Origin: Colocasia esculenta
Taxonomy: Eukaryota > Streptophyta > Magnoliopsida > Alismatales > Araceae
Length of the DNA stretch: 64,000 nt
Reading direction: 5' to 3'
Assembly: GCA_014218235.1 (NCBI GenBank)
Contig: CM024766.1
Coordinates: 22,913,346-22,977,345, forward strand
Part shown: positions 43,480-55,180 of the stretch, piece after piece
Position numbering within the stretch: the first letter of the stretch is position 1
Layout of the letters: each line of letters starts with the position of its first letter
Translations under genes and position numbers: made by a program
Notes under the pieces: model-generated
Seen by the model: the letters and a program-made list of their open reading frames with translations, nothing else
What the model was told of the DNA's origin: nothing
Databases searched by the model: none

Positions 43480-45156
43480 TTTTAGTGTGTCCTAATTTAT
43501 TGCAATGACTACAACATGATATATTATTTACTATTTTAATTGACCTATATTTAATGTTAGATTTATAGTCAGTATTTTGTTCAGCTACAAACTTTGGCGT
43601 TGGATAGATTTTAGGATGAATAATTGTTTCTTCATTGTCAGGTGGAGTGTATCATAAATCATGCTTTTTCTTAACTGATCTTCTTGCTCCTTTTAATATT
43701 AGAGATGATTTTCTGTTTGTAAAATTTTCAATTGTAGTAGTTAGATATTCATTGTTTTTTGTTAGTGTGTCAACCTCCTTTTTAAGTTCACTTATAGTTT
43801 CTTGGTTTTCCAGGTTTGTTATCTGTTCATTTTTAACTTTTAGATCTTCACATAACAGTTCATTTCTTCTTTTTAATTCAGAGATTTGTTTTTCCATTTG
43901 CTCAGTTTCAGATTTTAAATCTGAGTTGGTGATTTCTAAGCATGCATGACTTTTCTTGGTAGTTTTTAATAGCTTACGCACATATTTATACTTACTGTAT
44001 AATTCATTGAATGCATCTTCTAGACTATCTGAATCTGATTCATTACAAGAAGTAAAAGATCCGTCAGAGGTTACCTTTTCATCGATGCTTGCCATGAAAG
44101 CCATATTGGCTTTTTCTTCTTCTTCTTCACTGGAACTTGACTCACTGTCTGAGTCACTTTCATTGTTCCATGTAGCTGCCATGGCTTTCTTTTTGTATCT
44201 TTTGAATTTCATTGAGTTGTCCTTCTTCTTGAACTCCGTTTTTTAAGCTTTGGACACTCAGCCTTAATGTGTCCAGGCTTCTTGCATTCATAGCATATGG
44301 GTTCTAATTTCTTTACATCCTTGACTTCGGATTTCTTGAAGTCTTTTCCTTTTTGAGTACCTTCTCCCTGACTGATACTTTTTCTTGGCTAGAATACGCT
44401 ACAGTCTTCTAAAAAGAATAGCTTCCTCATCTTCGCTATTTTCATCACTTCTTTCATTTTCTGATGTTTCTTCAGAGCTACCTTATGTGGCTTTTAGTGC
44501 GTTACTATGATTCTTCCTGCTGGAGGACTCTCCAAGCCTTTCCATGTTAATCTCATGGGCCATTAGTGGCCCAATGAGTTTCTCAAGTGACATTCTTCTT
44601 AAATCATTAGCTTATTCTATGGCTGTCACCTTTGGAGTCCATGAGGCTGGTAGTGACCTCAATATTTTTCTCACCATGTCTCCGATGTCGTAGGACTTTC
44701 CAAGCCCATCCAGACCATTGGTGATGTCAGTGAATCTGCTGTACATTTGTGTGTTAGACTCTCCTGATTGCATTTGAAATCTTTCATATTGTGCCACCAA
44801 GATGTCTATCTTGTTTCTCTGACTTTGTCAGTTCCTTCATAGGTAATCCTAAGCTTCTCCCACATTTCCATCGCTGACTTGTATGCTGAGGTCCTGTTGA
44901 ACTCTTTCTTGCTCAGCGCACAACATAGTATACTTTCGGCTTTGCTATTAAGGGATATTTTCTTCTTATCTTCTTCTGTCCAATTTTATCTATTGTTGAG
45001 TACCACTAACTCTCCTTCTTCGATAATAGACCAAAGTTGGAAATCGAGACCTTGAAGAAAGAACTCCATTCGAGTCTTTCAGTAATTGTAGTCTTCACCA
45101 TCAAATAAGGGAGGTCTATTGACGGACTGACCTTCTGCATAACCTTGAGTTGCCAT
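43480..45156 (-). pseudogene. Element E gag
   Basis: Starts at Met 45156 (MATQGYAEGQSVNRPPLFDG), with an early TGG-to-TGA stop. UBN2-type core at 44800-44612 (YSRFTDITNGLDGLG, MVRKILRSLPASWTPK). First CCHC knuckle CYECKKPGHIKAEC at about 44297-44244. An acidic Ser/Glu segment and coiled coil are open over 186 residues (44212-43652). Second knuckle CSHCNKLGHTKITC near 43520-43480. The second half is better preserved than the first. Confidence 0.8.
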
Positions 45157-45205
45157 TTATCTTTGCTCTTCAGACCGTGAGATCTTTTTTCTTGAAGAGA
45201 CTTGG

Positions 45206-45216
45206 CTCTGATACCA
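45206..45216 (-). promoter_or_regulatory. Primer-binding site, element E
   Basis: TGGTATCAGAG on the - strand, two bases from the LTR end, for initiator Met tRNA. Confidence 0.9.
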
Positions 45217-45218
45217 CT

Positions 45219-47271
45219 TGTTGCCCAGATAGCAAGCCCAGAGGGAGGGTGAATGGATTGCTAAAATATCTTTTTAGAATAAAACCTGTCAATAAAAACG
45301 CTTAACAGAAAAACACTAGGATCGATAGTTAGTGTTAGTGTGAATGAAGACAAATAAGCAAACACACAAACAACATGAGATTTTTATCCTGGTTCGGACC
45401 TCCTATCCCAAGGAGTCCATCATCCAATCCCCAAGCAACAACTTGGGATTTCACTAACCAAGGGTACTGTCCCCCTTAAGGACTCTTACACATCCAGCAG
45501 TAGCTGACCTTCTCTTCTAGCCCGAAGAGGTACAAACCAACACCTGATGCAACAGGTCTTCCTTCCTCAATGAAGGGAATAACAACCACCTGTTTCCTAC
45601 AAGTCTTCTCTTCACAACCGAAGAGGAACACACACAGAGAATGTGTAAAAAGGTGAAAGGCCCCTAGACCAAGCTTATAGAAGTTTGCTTGATCTGAGGC
45701 TGAATCTGAGAGACAATGATTTGCAACAAGAAAATCTCTCAGAACTACACTTACTCTCCAAAGACTAAGCAAATGAAAAAATGGAAAGTTGAGAGCTAAA
45801 AGTGGGTTCGCTGGAAGGAGTGAGCTCTTCTTGCTGATGCTCGCAAGTGCTTGATCGATTCTGTGTGTGTTGCTCAGTGTGCCTCACTATATGTATTTTT
45901 TTCATGGAGTCATCAGTCTTCTATATATCTTCTCTTGAGAATATAGCTGTTGAAGTATCCATTGTCTTTACGTCTGAAGCACGTTAGACTTGTTTGAACG
46001 AGGTGTGGAGCAGGTAAGCCTACAGTCATTAATGCTCAAGGAGACATATACGTAAAGAGAAGATTCATCTAGATATCTTTCACTTCAGATTATTCAACGT
46101 TGCAAGATATGGTACTGGCAAAAGACTTGCACGCAATAAATACCAAAATGCAGACAACTAGACTGTCTCTATGCTTGTCAGTCAACGTTAGAGGTCATGC
46201 TATAAGAATGTAAACCAAAATAGTCGTGCCATTCTGTCACCCTAAAAAGCATTTTCTATAGAAACACATGTGTAGAATGCACTCTGATATGTGATATGCA
46301 GAGATGTGTACAATCACAATAAATGTTACGTGGTGCAAGATACAAAGATATATGCGGGAAGACTTGAGCTCCACAATGTTTTGAAAATAGGTTTGAATAT
46401 TATAGAGAATAGTTATTTTCAAATTTATCTGAGAAGATAATAATAAAAATGTATGAAAACCATAATCATTGTGTAGAGAGTTGATGTATTCGTGAAACCA
46501 ATGTTATAATTATAGTCCATGCATAAATGAAAACTATGTTGTACTTTGTGAAATCGTTGTGTAAGCAAATCGTTGTTCAAGTATAAATAAATTGTTGTTT
46601 AAGTAGAAGCAAATCGTTGTTTGCGATCAAATCGTTATTTGCTATCAAATCGTTGTTTGCTATCAAATCGTTGTTTGAGTAAGGCAAATTGTTGTTTGCT
46701 ATCAAGTCGTTGTTTAAGTGATAGCGAATCGTTACAGCGATCAAATCGTTATGTAACTTACCGAATCATTATAGTGATCAAATCGTTGTTTTAACTTATC
46801 GAATCGTTACAGCGATCAAATCGTTGTTTAACTTATCAAATCGTTACAGTGATCAAATCGTTGTTTTAACTTATCGAATCGTTACAATGATCAAATCGTT
46901 GTTTAACTTATCGAATCGTTACAGTGATCAAATCGTTGTTTTAACTTATCCAATCGTTACAGCGATCAAATTATTGTTTAACTTATCAAATCGTTACAGC
47001 GATCAAATCGTTGTTTTAACTTATCGAATCGTTACAGCGATCAAATCATTGTTTAACTTATAAAACCGATGTTCTATCAAGGAAATTGATGTGTACTTAG
47101 AATAAATGTTTTGAACTGTAAATAACAGTCTGTGAGAGTAGCTTACAGATTTTGCTTGACTTATTTCCTATGGAAGAACTTCAGAAAAGATTGTTAGAAA
47201 ATATTATTAAGATTTTGTTAATCACCAAAAATACATATAATAAATAAAATTATATAGGGATGGATTGATCA
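45219..47271 (-). repeat. 5' LTR of element E (about 2053 bp)
   Basis: Left end TGTTGCCC (+ strand), equal to the GGGCAACA end of the D LTR. The right end is near TTGATCA at 47271, in the LTR start block that reads TTTTTGGTGATTAACAAAA on the - strand, as in D. The outer boundary may be off by a few bases. It contains a cognate AACGATT array with a different unit length from D. Confidence 0.75.
46550..47065 (-). repeat. AACGATT array in U3 of element E
   Basis: Seen on the + strand as AAATCGTTGTTT, ATCGAATCGTTACAGCGATC and relatives. From about 46735 units of 37-38 bp alternate (GTTTTAAC and GTTTAAC forms). In the element's own sense the constant heptamer is AACGATT, the same as in D and in the same orientation relative to transcription. 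Confidence 0.85.
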
Positions 47272-49085
47272 TTAAAGACATTAGGACCCAAGTAACACAA
47301 TATATAAGGTTAGCAAGGACAAACTCCATACTAACAACTGCAAGGTTGAAACAACTAGGCAATCTAGAAAGCACTTCTTCAACCATGAAATGATCAAGTA
47401 GATCCAGAAGATGCTTGAGCAATGCCAAGAAGAAGATGAGATAAGAGTATGCTCTTGAGGAGATAGAATGTCATCTTTCTAGGTAGCAAACAGGGTAGGT
47501 AGTTTGAAACACACACTTGCCGAAGAGGTGTGCGGGTGAGCCACAAACATGAACTAAACTTGCATATCTATAACCGTATACATGGGGGCTTCAGAAATTT
47601 AATGGCCACAAACTACACCTCGAGAACTCAATAATCCACAAGTAAATTAGAGAGTTATCTTGAAGAAAGTTAGAGAAGACTAAACAAAATAGAAGGAATA
47701 AAAGTCGTGGATGATGTCAGATAGATAGTGTGGACATCCAAAAAAACGCAAGAAAATTTGCACCAAAGGCCCAACGTTCCCAAGCCAAAGCCCATCTGAA
47801 AATATGCTAAAGGGTCCCCTAAATAGCCCAAGCAAGGCCCACTCCATGATACCCATTTACCCCATGCAGGGAGGTCATTTTAGGCCACCCTTTACCTCCC
47901 CACTACAGGTACAAAAAGCTGCTGTGGCAGCATGAGCAGGGCGGCTCCCACTTGCTCACTTCACACCCCTTCGCCACCAAAACGAGAAGAGCCCAGAAGG
48001 ACTGTTCTGGAAGACGCAGAGCACCTCCTCCCTGGTTGGCTGTTGTCTTCTTCCTTCCACGGGCTGAACCTGCTGAGGAGTAAAGAAGCAGAGAGGAAGA
48101 GAAGAGGAAGAGGAGGGGAGACTCCTCCCAGCCGGGTCCTCCACCTGCTACATCAAAGGAGAGAAAAGAAACCTGCTGAAGAGAAGAAGAAGGTTGAAGA
48201 GAGGAGGAGGAGGGGACTGCTACGGCAATCCCCGTGTTCTTTTTTTTGTGTTGATTACTTCTTTGTTCTTTCACCCCACTCCCCATGTAATCTTCCCACC
48301 TCAACAGTGAAGAGGATCCGTATTCCATTTCCCTGTGTGCATGGCATCAGATATGTTGGAGATGGATGACTAGAAATTGCATTTAAGTGTTTACTTTTAG
48401 TGCCATTTAATCTGGCTTTTGTACCGAACCAGAGTGTTTCCTTTTTTTTTTTCCCTTTCTCTACACTCTTGCTGTTAACTCGTTCTTCATGTGTTCCTTT
48501 TTGAGGCTTTGCACTTTGTTTGAGTTGGGCTGTGGAAAAGACAACTTAATGTCTTATTCCATCCCAAGAGAACTATAATGTGAGGTTTCTAGGTGTTTAA
48601 ATGCCATGAGGTATGACAATGGGGAAATGATGTCAAATATCTCCCTTATCTTTCGGGTTTGATGTTTCATTTAGCATAGGACCGAAGTCTTCTTGGTATG
48701 TGAGATGTGCTTCGTTTAAATTGTTTTATTTCTGCCCTTTCCTTACATGTGCATTCTCACATTCCAAATCAAACAGAACTGAATGAAGGAAGATGGGGGC
48801 TCGCTATTTCCGTGTGTGGCTCTCCATTTCCCTCCCCTTAACTCAGCCTTAAGAGACCAGGAATACCTCCTGTTCGCTGCCCATGTTTCATTGTTGTATT
48901 AAGGTTCACAGTTTTACAAATTTGGAGAGCATGGGAAGGGCAACTTGATGCCCCGATCCCATTCTCATACCTGGTGCATTCATACCATCCTAAAGGACTC
49001 TAAAGAGGCATTTTCTCCCATTTCTTGTGACCGATCATGCTGGGAATGTTCCCCATTAGGCTGTCCCAGACCCTGCCGTATCGGT
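47272..49085. other. Island without recognisable mobile element
   Basis: No LTR, primer site or transposon protein seen. Base composition varies: AT-rich to 47880, GA- and GC-rich to 48240, then mixed. It could be a remnant of host sequence between the E insertion and the 164-bp array. ORFs here are short and overlap on both strands. Confidence 0.5.
47932..48369 (+). other. Weak ORF, possible gene or UTR fragment
   Basis: 145 codons, Arg/Glu/Lys-rich in the middle because of a GA-rich stretch. No domain recognised. An equally long ORF runs on the other strand (48328-47903), which argues for compositional chance. The GA-rich block followed by a T-run could be a transcript leader, but nothing confirms this. 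Treated as non-coding by default. Confidence 0.2.
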
Positions 49086-50116
49086 TTTCGAGGCCGCTTT
49101 GAACATGAAGTGCCGGATCGTCACTGACTGGGCCTGATCCGAATTCATGGGTTTGTTCCTTACATCCTAAGGGTTCTGTCCCCCAAATTTGAGGCTCAGA
49201 CCCTTCACGAATCTTGAGAACGAAGCACCGGAAGTGCTGCCGGATCGCTTTCCTATGTGGCGTTGAACATGAACTGTCAGACTGCCACTGACTGGGCCTG
49301 ATCCAAATTCATGGGTTTGTTCCTTATATCCTAAGGTTCTGTTCCCCAAATTTGAGGCTCAGACCCTTCACGGATCTTGAGGACGAAGCACCGGTGCTGC
49401 CGGATCACTTTCCTGTGCGGCGTTGAACATGAACTGTCGGACTGCCACTGACTGGGCCTGATCCGAATTCATGGGTTTGTTCCCTATATCCCAGGGGTTC
49501 TGTCCCCCAAACTTGAGGCTCAGACCCTTCACGGATTTCAAGGACCAAGCCCCGGAAGTCCTGCCGTATCGCCGGTGACTGTGCCAGATCCGAGTCCATG
49601 GATTGGTTCCTTATATCCAAAGATTCTGTCCCCCAAATTTGAGGCTCAGCTCCTTCACGGATTTCAAGAACCAAGTCCCAGAAATCTCGCTGGATCGCTT
49701 TTCCGTGCGGCTTTGAACATGAAGTGCCGGATCGCCGCTGACTGTGCCAGATCCGAGTCTATGGATTGGTTCCTTATATCCTAAAGGTTCTGTCCCCCAA
49801 ATTTGAGGCTCATCTCCTTCACGGATTTCAAGAACCAAGTCCCAGAAATCTCACCGGATCGCTTTTCTGTGCGGCTTTGAACATGAAGTGCCAGATCGCC
49901 ACTGACTGTGCCAGATCCGAGTCCATGGATTGGTTGCTTACATCCCAAAGGTTCTGTCCCCCAACTTGAGGCTCAGACCCTTCACGGATTTCAAGAACCA
50001 AGCCCCAGAAATCTCACCGGATCGCTTTCCCGTGCGGCTTTGAACATGAAGTACCGGATTGCCGCTGATTGTGCCAGATCCGAGTTCATGGATTGGTTCC
50101 TTTTATCCCAAGGTTC
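49086..50116 (+). repeat. About 164-bp tandem repeat array, left part
   Basis: The landmark GAACATGAA recurs at 49101, 49265, 49425, 49715, 49879 and 50042, spaced 160-164 bp; one longer step contains a copy with an internal deletion. Each unit also has CGGATCGC, GTGCCAGATCCGAGT, ATGGATTGGTTCCTTATATC, GGTTCTGTCCCC and TTGAGGCTCAGACCCTTCAC. Reading frames through it rotate because 164 is not a multiple of 3. Confidence 0.9.
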
Positions 50117-53100
50117 TTTAAGGCCCTCTAATTTTCCGTCGCATTATTGCAATTATGTGTGAATATTTGTGCTTGTGTATGTATGTACATATTTACGTAC
50201 GCATTAATTAGTATAATTACGTGTGCATGTGTTATATTAAATATAAATAATGTATGTATTGCATGGTGATAATGTGGATATAATACCATATACATATTGC
50301 ATGTAGATATGCTTGGTATGCATGGTTTTCTGCATAATTTAAAGTTCTGGCCGAAGGCCACCTTGGCGTCAAGCCCAGGCCGTTGAGCTGGTGTCAGCGT
50401 CCAGACATGGACGCCAACACTAACTCCGACATCCAGCGATATGGACCCCAACTTCTCTGACCTGCATGCGTTGTAGAGCCAGAAAATCCGGGAGCAAGGC
50501 ATGGCCTCCATTGGGGGGATGTCCCCCAACGGCTCTAAGGCTGTCAAATCGGTATGGTGAGTGGGTGAGGGGCTCTCATTAGGTCTGAACCCGAATTTGG
50601 TCTCTCCCACTTCTCACTTCACCTTGCAAGAGGAGAAATAGAGGAGAGAAAACCCTAGAGAAGCCTGTGAGAAAAACCCATTTTAGAACCCTCAAATCCG
50701 ACCCCTTGGACCTTGATCCGGCGCCCCCCTGCTGCAAGGAGGTTGCTGGACCAACGAGGAAGGCTTCCCCGACATCCCCTCGGCGTGGAGATCACCCAGG
50801 AGCCCGGAGGAGAGATCGTTTGGAGGCACTTCTGCAACTTCTTGGGACTGCCTAAGGAGGTCTTCACCAAGCCTTTAAATCCCTTGGAAGAATTTTTGAA
50901 AGGCAAGTGACCTATCCTTGATGTCCCCTTATGAGTCTAGGATGGTTTTGTGAATTTTAAGGATTTTTCCTGGAGTCCTAGACCCTCCAATTCACCCAAG
51001 ATTTAGAGCTCGGGTCTGTGTTTCTGCACAGACCTGGTTAGATGGCAAGGTCCCTGGACGTCCAGATCATCCTTGGCGTCCATCGACCATGCCGCTGACC
51101 CTGAGTCAGCGGCCAGAGACCGCCGTCGAGTTCTTCTGGACAGAACAGTGAGCTGTTCTGTCCCTCTTATATATTAATTTCGGTATGTTTTACGTGTTGA
51201 GGATATATGGTAGACCTTATACTCTATGTATATTGTGTTTTGTGGTGTGTGGATGAATGGTGTGTGTTGGTGGATGTGGAAATGGTGTTCCTTAAACTTG
51301 TGAGCATGAAGTGTTGATTTTACAATTTAGTTTTCCTAATTAGAATGTGTATGAATGCCATGGTTTTAGCCTAATCATGAAGGTCAGTGGGTTAGCATAT
51401 GTGTTTGCAAATTTTGGTAATTTATCCATGCTTGTGTAATTTGCGAATATATTTGGTTCGGTAAAATAAAAGCATGCAAGAATGATTTGTAGGGCTCAAT
51501 CCATAGATGTATGAATTAGGGAAATTTTATATTCTCAGTTCATGCATATGTGTTTAGCTTATGTATAACAGCAAGTGGTCAATTTGCAAAATGTGTTAGA
51601 CCCATGTTAATTTAAGTTGTTCATAGTATGCTAATTAGGCGTTTTATTTTCTGTAAATTCTAATTAGCTCCGAAAAATCTGACAAATTGAGGGTATCATC
51701 TAGAACCCGAAAACACATGTGGTTAAAATTTCGGATCATTTGGATCAGTAAATAAAAGTTATATGTTTTCTTGTGAAATGTGATAATTCGTGCATATGAT
51801 CGTAATGTGATTAGATTTTGTTTAAACCCAGCATGATTAGTGTGTTTACTGTGTATTAAACCTTGAAGTTTTGTAGTACCATGTTAGGAAAAACAGAGGT
51901 ATTCATGTGAGTGAGAAAGTGAATGAGATGAAGTGTCATGTGTAAAACCAAGTGTAAAAACGGTAAAAATGTAAATGTGTAACTGTGCCAATGTGACACT
52001 GCTTCCGTAGAGGACAGTGGAGCTGTATCAGGGAAAAGTCCCCCTGAGAAAGTTCATTGTGTTAAGTGACCCTAAGGGCATTAGGGGGAAATCCTGGAGG
52101 TGGACAAGTACCACTGGTTAGGGTGGAGACTTGTTCTCCCGGTCTGCGCAGTCCAAGAGTCGCCATTGAATGCCTAGATGGCGTCTATGTGTAATGTGAT
52201 GTGTATATGTCCTTCTTTGGTGGTTTGGACTATGTGTCACGGCACCTAAAAATGTGTAAAGTGTAATGTGAAATGTGTATGTGACCATGTGTAAATGTGT
52301 AAGTGACATGTGAATGTGTATGTGTAAAGTGTAACCATGTGAAAAGAGGAAACTAGTGTAAAGAAAAATGTGAAATTCTAGATGTGTAAATGTGTTATTG
52401 AAAACCATGTGAGACTAAATCTGAAACCATGTGAATTCAGAAAATGTATGTTGTTATTCTTATGTTTATGTGTGCAAAAATGTTTAGAGTCCATTTTAGG
52501 GACAACTAATGAATATGTGTGCAAATAGCATGATGGATTGTTCATATGATATGTTTTAAGCAACATTGTAGCCCTCATGTGTAGATTTATAGCCATTGAA
52601 TCATGTGAAATCAGCAACCTAAAGCATGTAAAAAGGTTCATGTATGTGTTTAAAATGTGTAAAACCCAAGCTAGTTGCGTTACCTTTCATGCATGTAAAT
52701 TGTTCTTGTTGATAGCTCTCATGTTTGATTCTTTAAAGATTAAAGTTTCATGAGTAAATTGAATAGAGACCATGTGATAGGTGAAGTTTATTTTAGAAAT
52801 CTGAAAGCATGAGTTATGTATAAAATTGTAGAATGTTCATGATAGGTGAAAACTTGAAATGACTAGCATGCTATGTGTTGCTAATTGTAATGTGCATGTA
52901 GAAACCACTAGGACTTCTAAGTGTACATCATGAGTAGTGTTGCTTGCTGAGTCCTTGGACTCACTCCTTGCTTCGGCGTACAGGTATAGTTGGTGACACA
53001 GTACGTTTGGAGGAGGCAGCAGAGACGGACTCCGAGCGTGGAGACTAGCTAGTTTGGAGTTCTTGTGATTTGTGTACTTCATAGTATGTATTTGGAACAT

Positions 53101-53389
53101 TGTATTAGAATTATCATGAAATGAATGTATTATGTGGACATTTTGTAATTCTATTTCAGCAGTTTAATTATGTGAGTTCTTAGTTCCTCATTGTTAATTG
53201 CGAAAATTCATGTATGGTTAATGTGGATGATGAATGAATGGAGATAGTTCTCTTTTACTTCCGCTACTCTGTTGTATATTCGCGTGTATCTCAGCTGTAT
53301 GTATCGTTTGGGTAAATGTCCCACTGTGGCAGCACTTGTTATACCGACGTGGGTTGGTATAACCGTACCGTATAATGAGGGCCGTCACA
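50117..53389 (+). repeat. Solo LTR of Tekay/Del type (3273 bp) with 5-bp TSD
   Basis: Opens TTTAAGGCCCTC (first G mutated) at 50117 and closes GGGCCGTCACA at 53389. It is flanked on both sides by GGTTC (50112-50116 and 53390-53394), and the 164-bp repeat resumes in register after it. It shares ordered blocks with the LTR at 22530-25346 in the opposite orientation. No internal region is present, so this is a solo LTR made by LTR-LTR recombination. Small ORFs inside are not genes. Confidence 0.9.
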
Positions 53390-54200
53390 GGTTCTATCCC
53401 TAAAATTTGAGGCTCAGCCCCTTCACAAATTTCAAGAATCAAGTCCCGGAAATCTCGCCAGATCGCTTTTCTGTGCGGCTTTGAACATGAAGTGCCGGAT
53501 CGCCGCTGATTGTGCCAGATCCGAGTTCATGGATTGGTTCCTTATATCTCAAGGGTTATGTCCAAAAAATTTGAGGCTCAACCTTTCACGGATTTCAAGA
53601 ATCAAGTCCCGAAAATCTCGCCGGATCGCTTTTCCGTGCGGCTTTGAACATGAAGTGCCGGATCACCGCTGATTGTGCCAGATCCGAGTCCATGGATTGG
53701 TTCCTTATATCCCAAAGGTTCTATCCCCAAAACTTGAGGCTCAGACCCTTCACGGATTTCATGAACCAGTCCCAGAAATCTCACCGGATCGCTTTCCCGT
53801 GTGGCTTTGAACATGAAGTACCGGATTGCCGCTGATTGTGCCAGATCCGAGTTCAAGGATTGGTTCCTTTTATCCCAAGGGTTCTGTCCCCAAAATTTGA
53901 GGCTTAGCCCCTTCACGGATTTCAAGAATCAAGTCCCGAAAATCTCGCCAGATTGCTTTTCCGTGCGACTTTGAACATGTAGTGCCGGATCGCCGCTGAT
54001 TGTGCCAGATCAGAGTTCATGGATTGGTTCCTTATATCTCAAGGGTTATGTCCCAAAAATTTGAGGCTCAACCCCTTTACGGATTTCAAGGATCAAATCC
54101 CCAAAAGCCTGCTGTATCGCTTTGTCGCACGGTTTTGAACATGAGGGGTCGGGTAATCAATACCTAGACCCTATCCGAGCCCATGAGTGGCGTCCATATA
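53390..54200 (+). repeat. About 164-bp tandem repeat array, right part
   Basis: GAACATGAA-type landmarks at 53483, 53646, 53809, 53973 and 54137, spaced 163-164 bp, the last two diverging. The array decays toward 54200. Confidence 0.9.
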
Positions 54201-54307
54201 CGTTAAAAGTCTTGCTCCCCCGATGGATGCTATGACGCTTCACGGATTTCAAGAACTATGCGCGAAAAGGGCTGCCGAATCGCTTAAGCCTAAAAAACTG
54301 TGACGAT

Positions 54308-54382
54308 ACGGCAGGACCGATCCGGCAGGGCCGATCCAGCAGGACCGATCCGGCAGGACCGATCCGGCAGGTCTCCCTGCTG
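54308..54382 (+). repeat. 14-bp GC-rich minisatellite
   Basis: About four copies of CGGCAGGACCGATC in tandem with two single-base variants, then a partial copy. A looser GCCGAATCG / GCCGTATCG family continues to about 54485. It lies at the decayed end of the 164-bp array, and CCGGATCGC-like words suggest it grew out of that repeat. Confidence 0.8.
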
Positions 54383-55180
54383 ATTCATTTGAATAGTATC
54401 CTTGCCGTATAACATGAACAATACCCTTGCCGATTCGCCCTTGCCGTATCGTTTTGGCTGCCGAATCGCTTTGTCTGCCGAATCAAATGGGTTGTGCATG
54501 ACGATGTTTGAGCATTCAAACGACTAAATGACTTCAAATCATGAAAAGAGCAATGACAATCAAAACATGTCAAATTTCTTGTATCACTCAAATAAAAAAA
54601 ATTGTGTAATAAAATAAGAGAACAAATAAATGAACAAGCATGCAAATGACCTTAAAAGACGAATAACACACATACACATCGAAAATCTCTTGCAATTTGA
54701 CTGCAATCTTGTAGTTTTATTTTGCACCTTTTATCGGATGTCCCGACTTAGGCCATAAGACCTTCTATTCTGGTGATTAATCAAGGGTTTTCTCTTTTCA
54801 AAAGAGATGTAATTAACGTCGTTGCACTCAGGCAACGACGGGATATTGGTCCAGGACCCGACACTCACTTTCGTTTGGCGAAGTCAAACGGTGTGCACAA
54901 TAGACCTAAAGTCCTCCGACTCTCGGAGGCAGACCATTTATTGTCACCACGGTGACTGGCACGCCCGCGCTATGTGAATTGCCGATCCATCTCTCGTCAC
55001 CATTATTCGTGTAGCATTCGACGAGACTTAGATTAGCAATATGCATTCATCCATGAGAGCATGAGACAACATGATAAATAGAACTTGAATTTTAAAATTT
55101 CCATTTCCACAGATAGTCGGAAGGAACCCCACAAGAAATAAAAAATAAGAGAGAAAATTCCACCTAAAACAAACAAGGGG
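54383..55180. other. Unassigned intergenic DNA
   Basis: No ORF, LTR end or known repeat recognised. Contains short inverted repeats such as CTTTTCAAAAG near 54795 and CTCCGACTCTCGGAG near 54914. May be part of an old element I cannot name. Confidence 0.4.

Larger units (their letters stand above)
41264..47271 (-). mobile_element. Ty1/copia element E, same family as D, 3' half missing
   Basis: On the - strand: 5' LTR (47271-45219), primer site (45216-45206), gag (45156 to about 43480), pol (43450-41264). Pol ends inside RT, upstream of the YVDD box, exactly where the 3' LTR of D ends. RNase H, any extra ORF and the 3' LTR are absent. Confidence 0.85.

Noticed and set aside
46824..47063. 79-residue repetitive ORF (NLSNRYSDQIVVLTY-type 25-residue repeat)
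   Set aside because: Two LTR repeat units add up to 75 bases, which keeps the frame by chance. It lies in U3 of element E, antisense to it, with no start context.
49405..50162. Several 60-90 residue ORFs in the 164-bp array
   Set aside because: They are repeats of one another in rotating frames and occur on both strands; not genes.
50117..53389. ORFs of 70-160 residues (for example 50610-50128 and 50667-50910)
   Set aside because: They lie within a solo LTR, overlap on both strands and show no recognisable domain.
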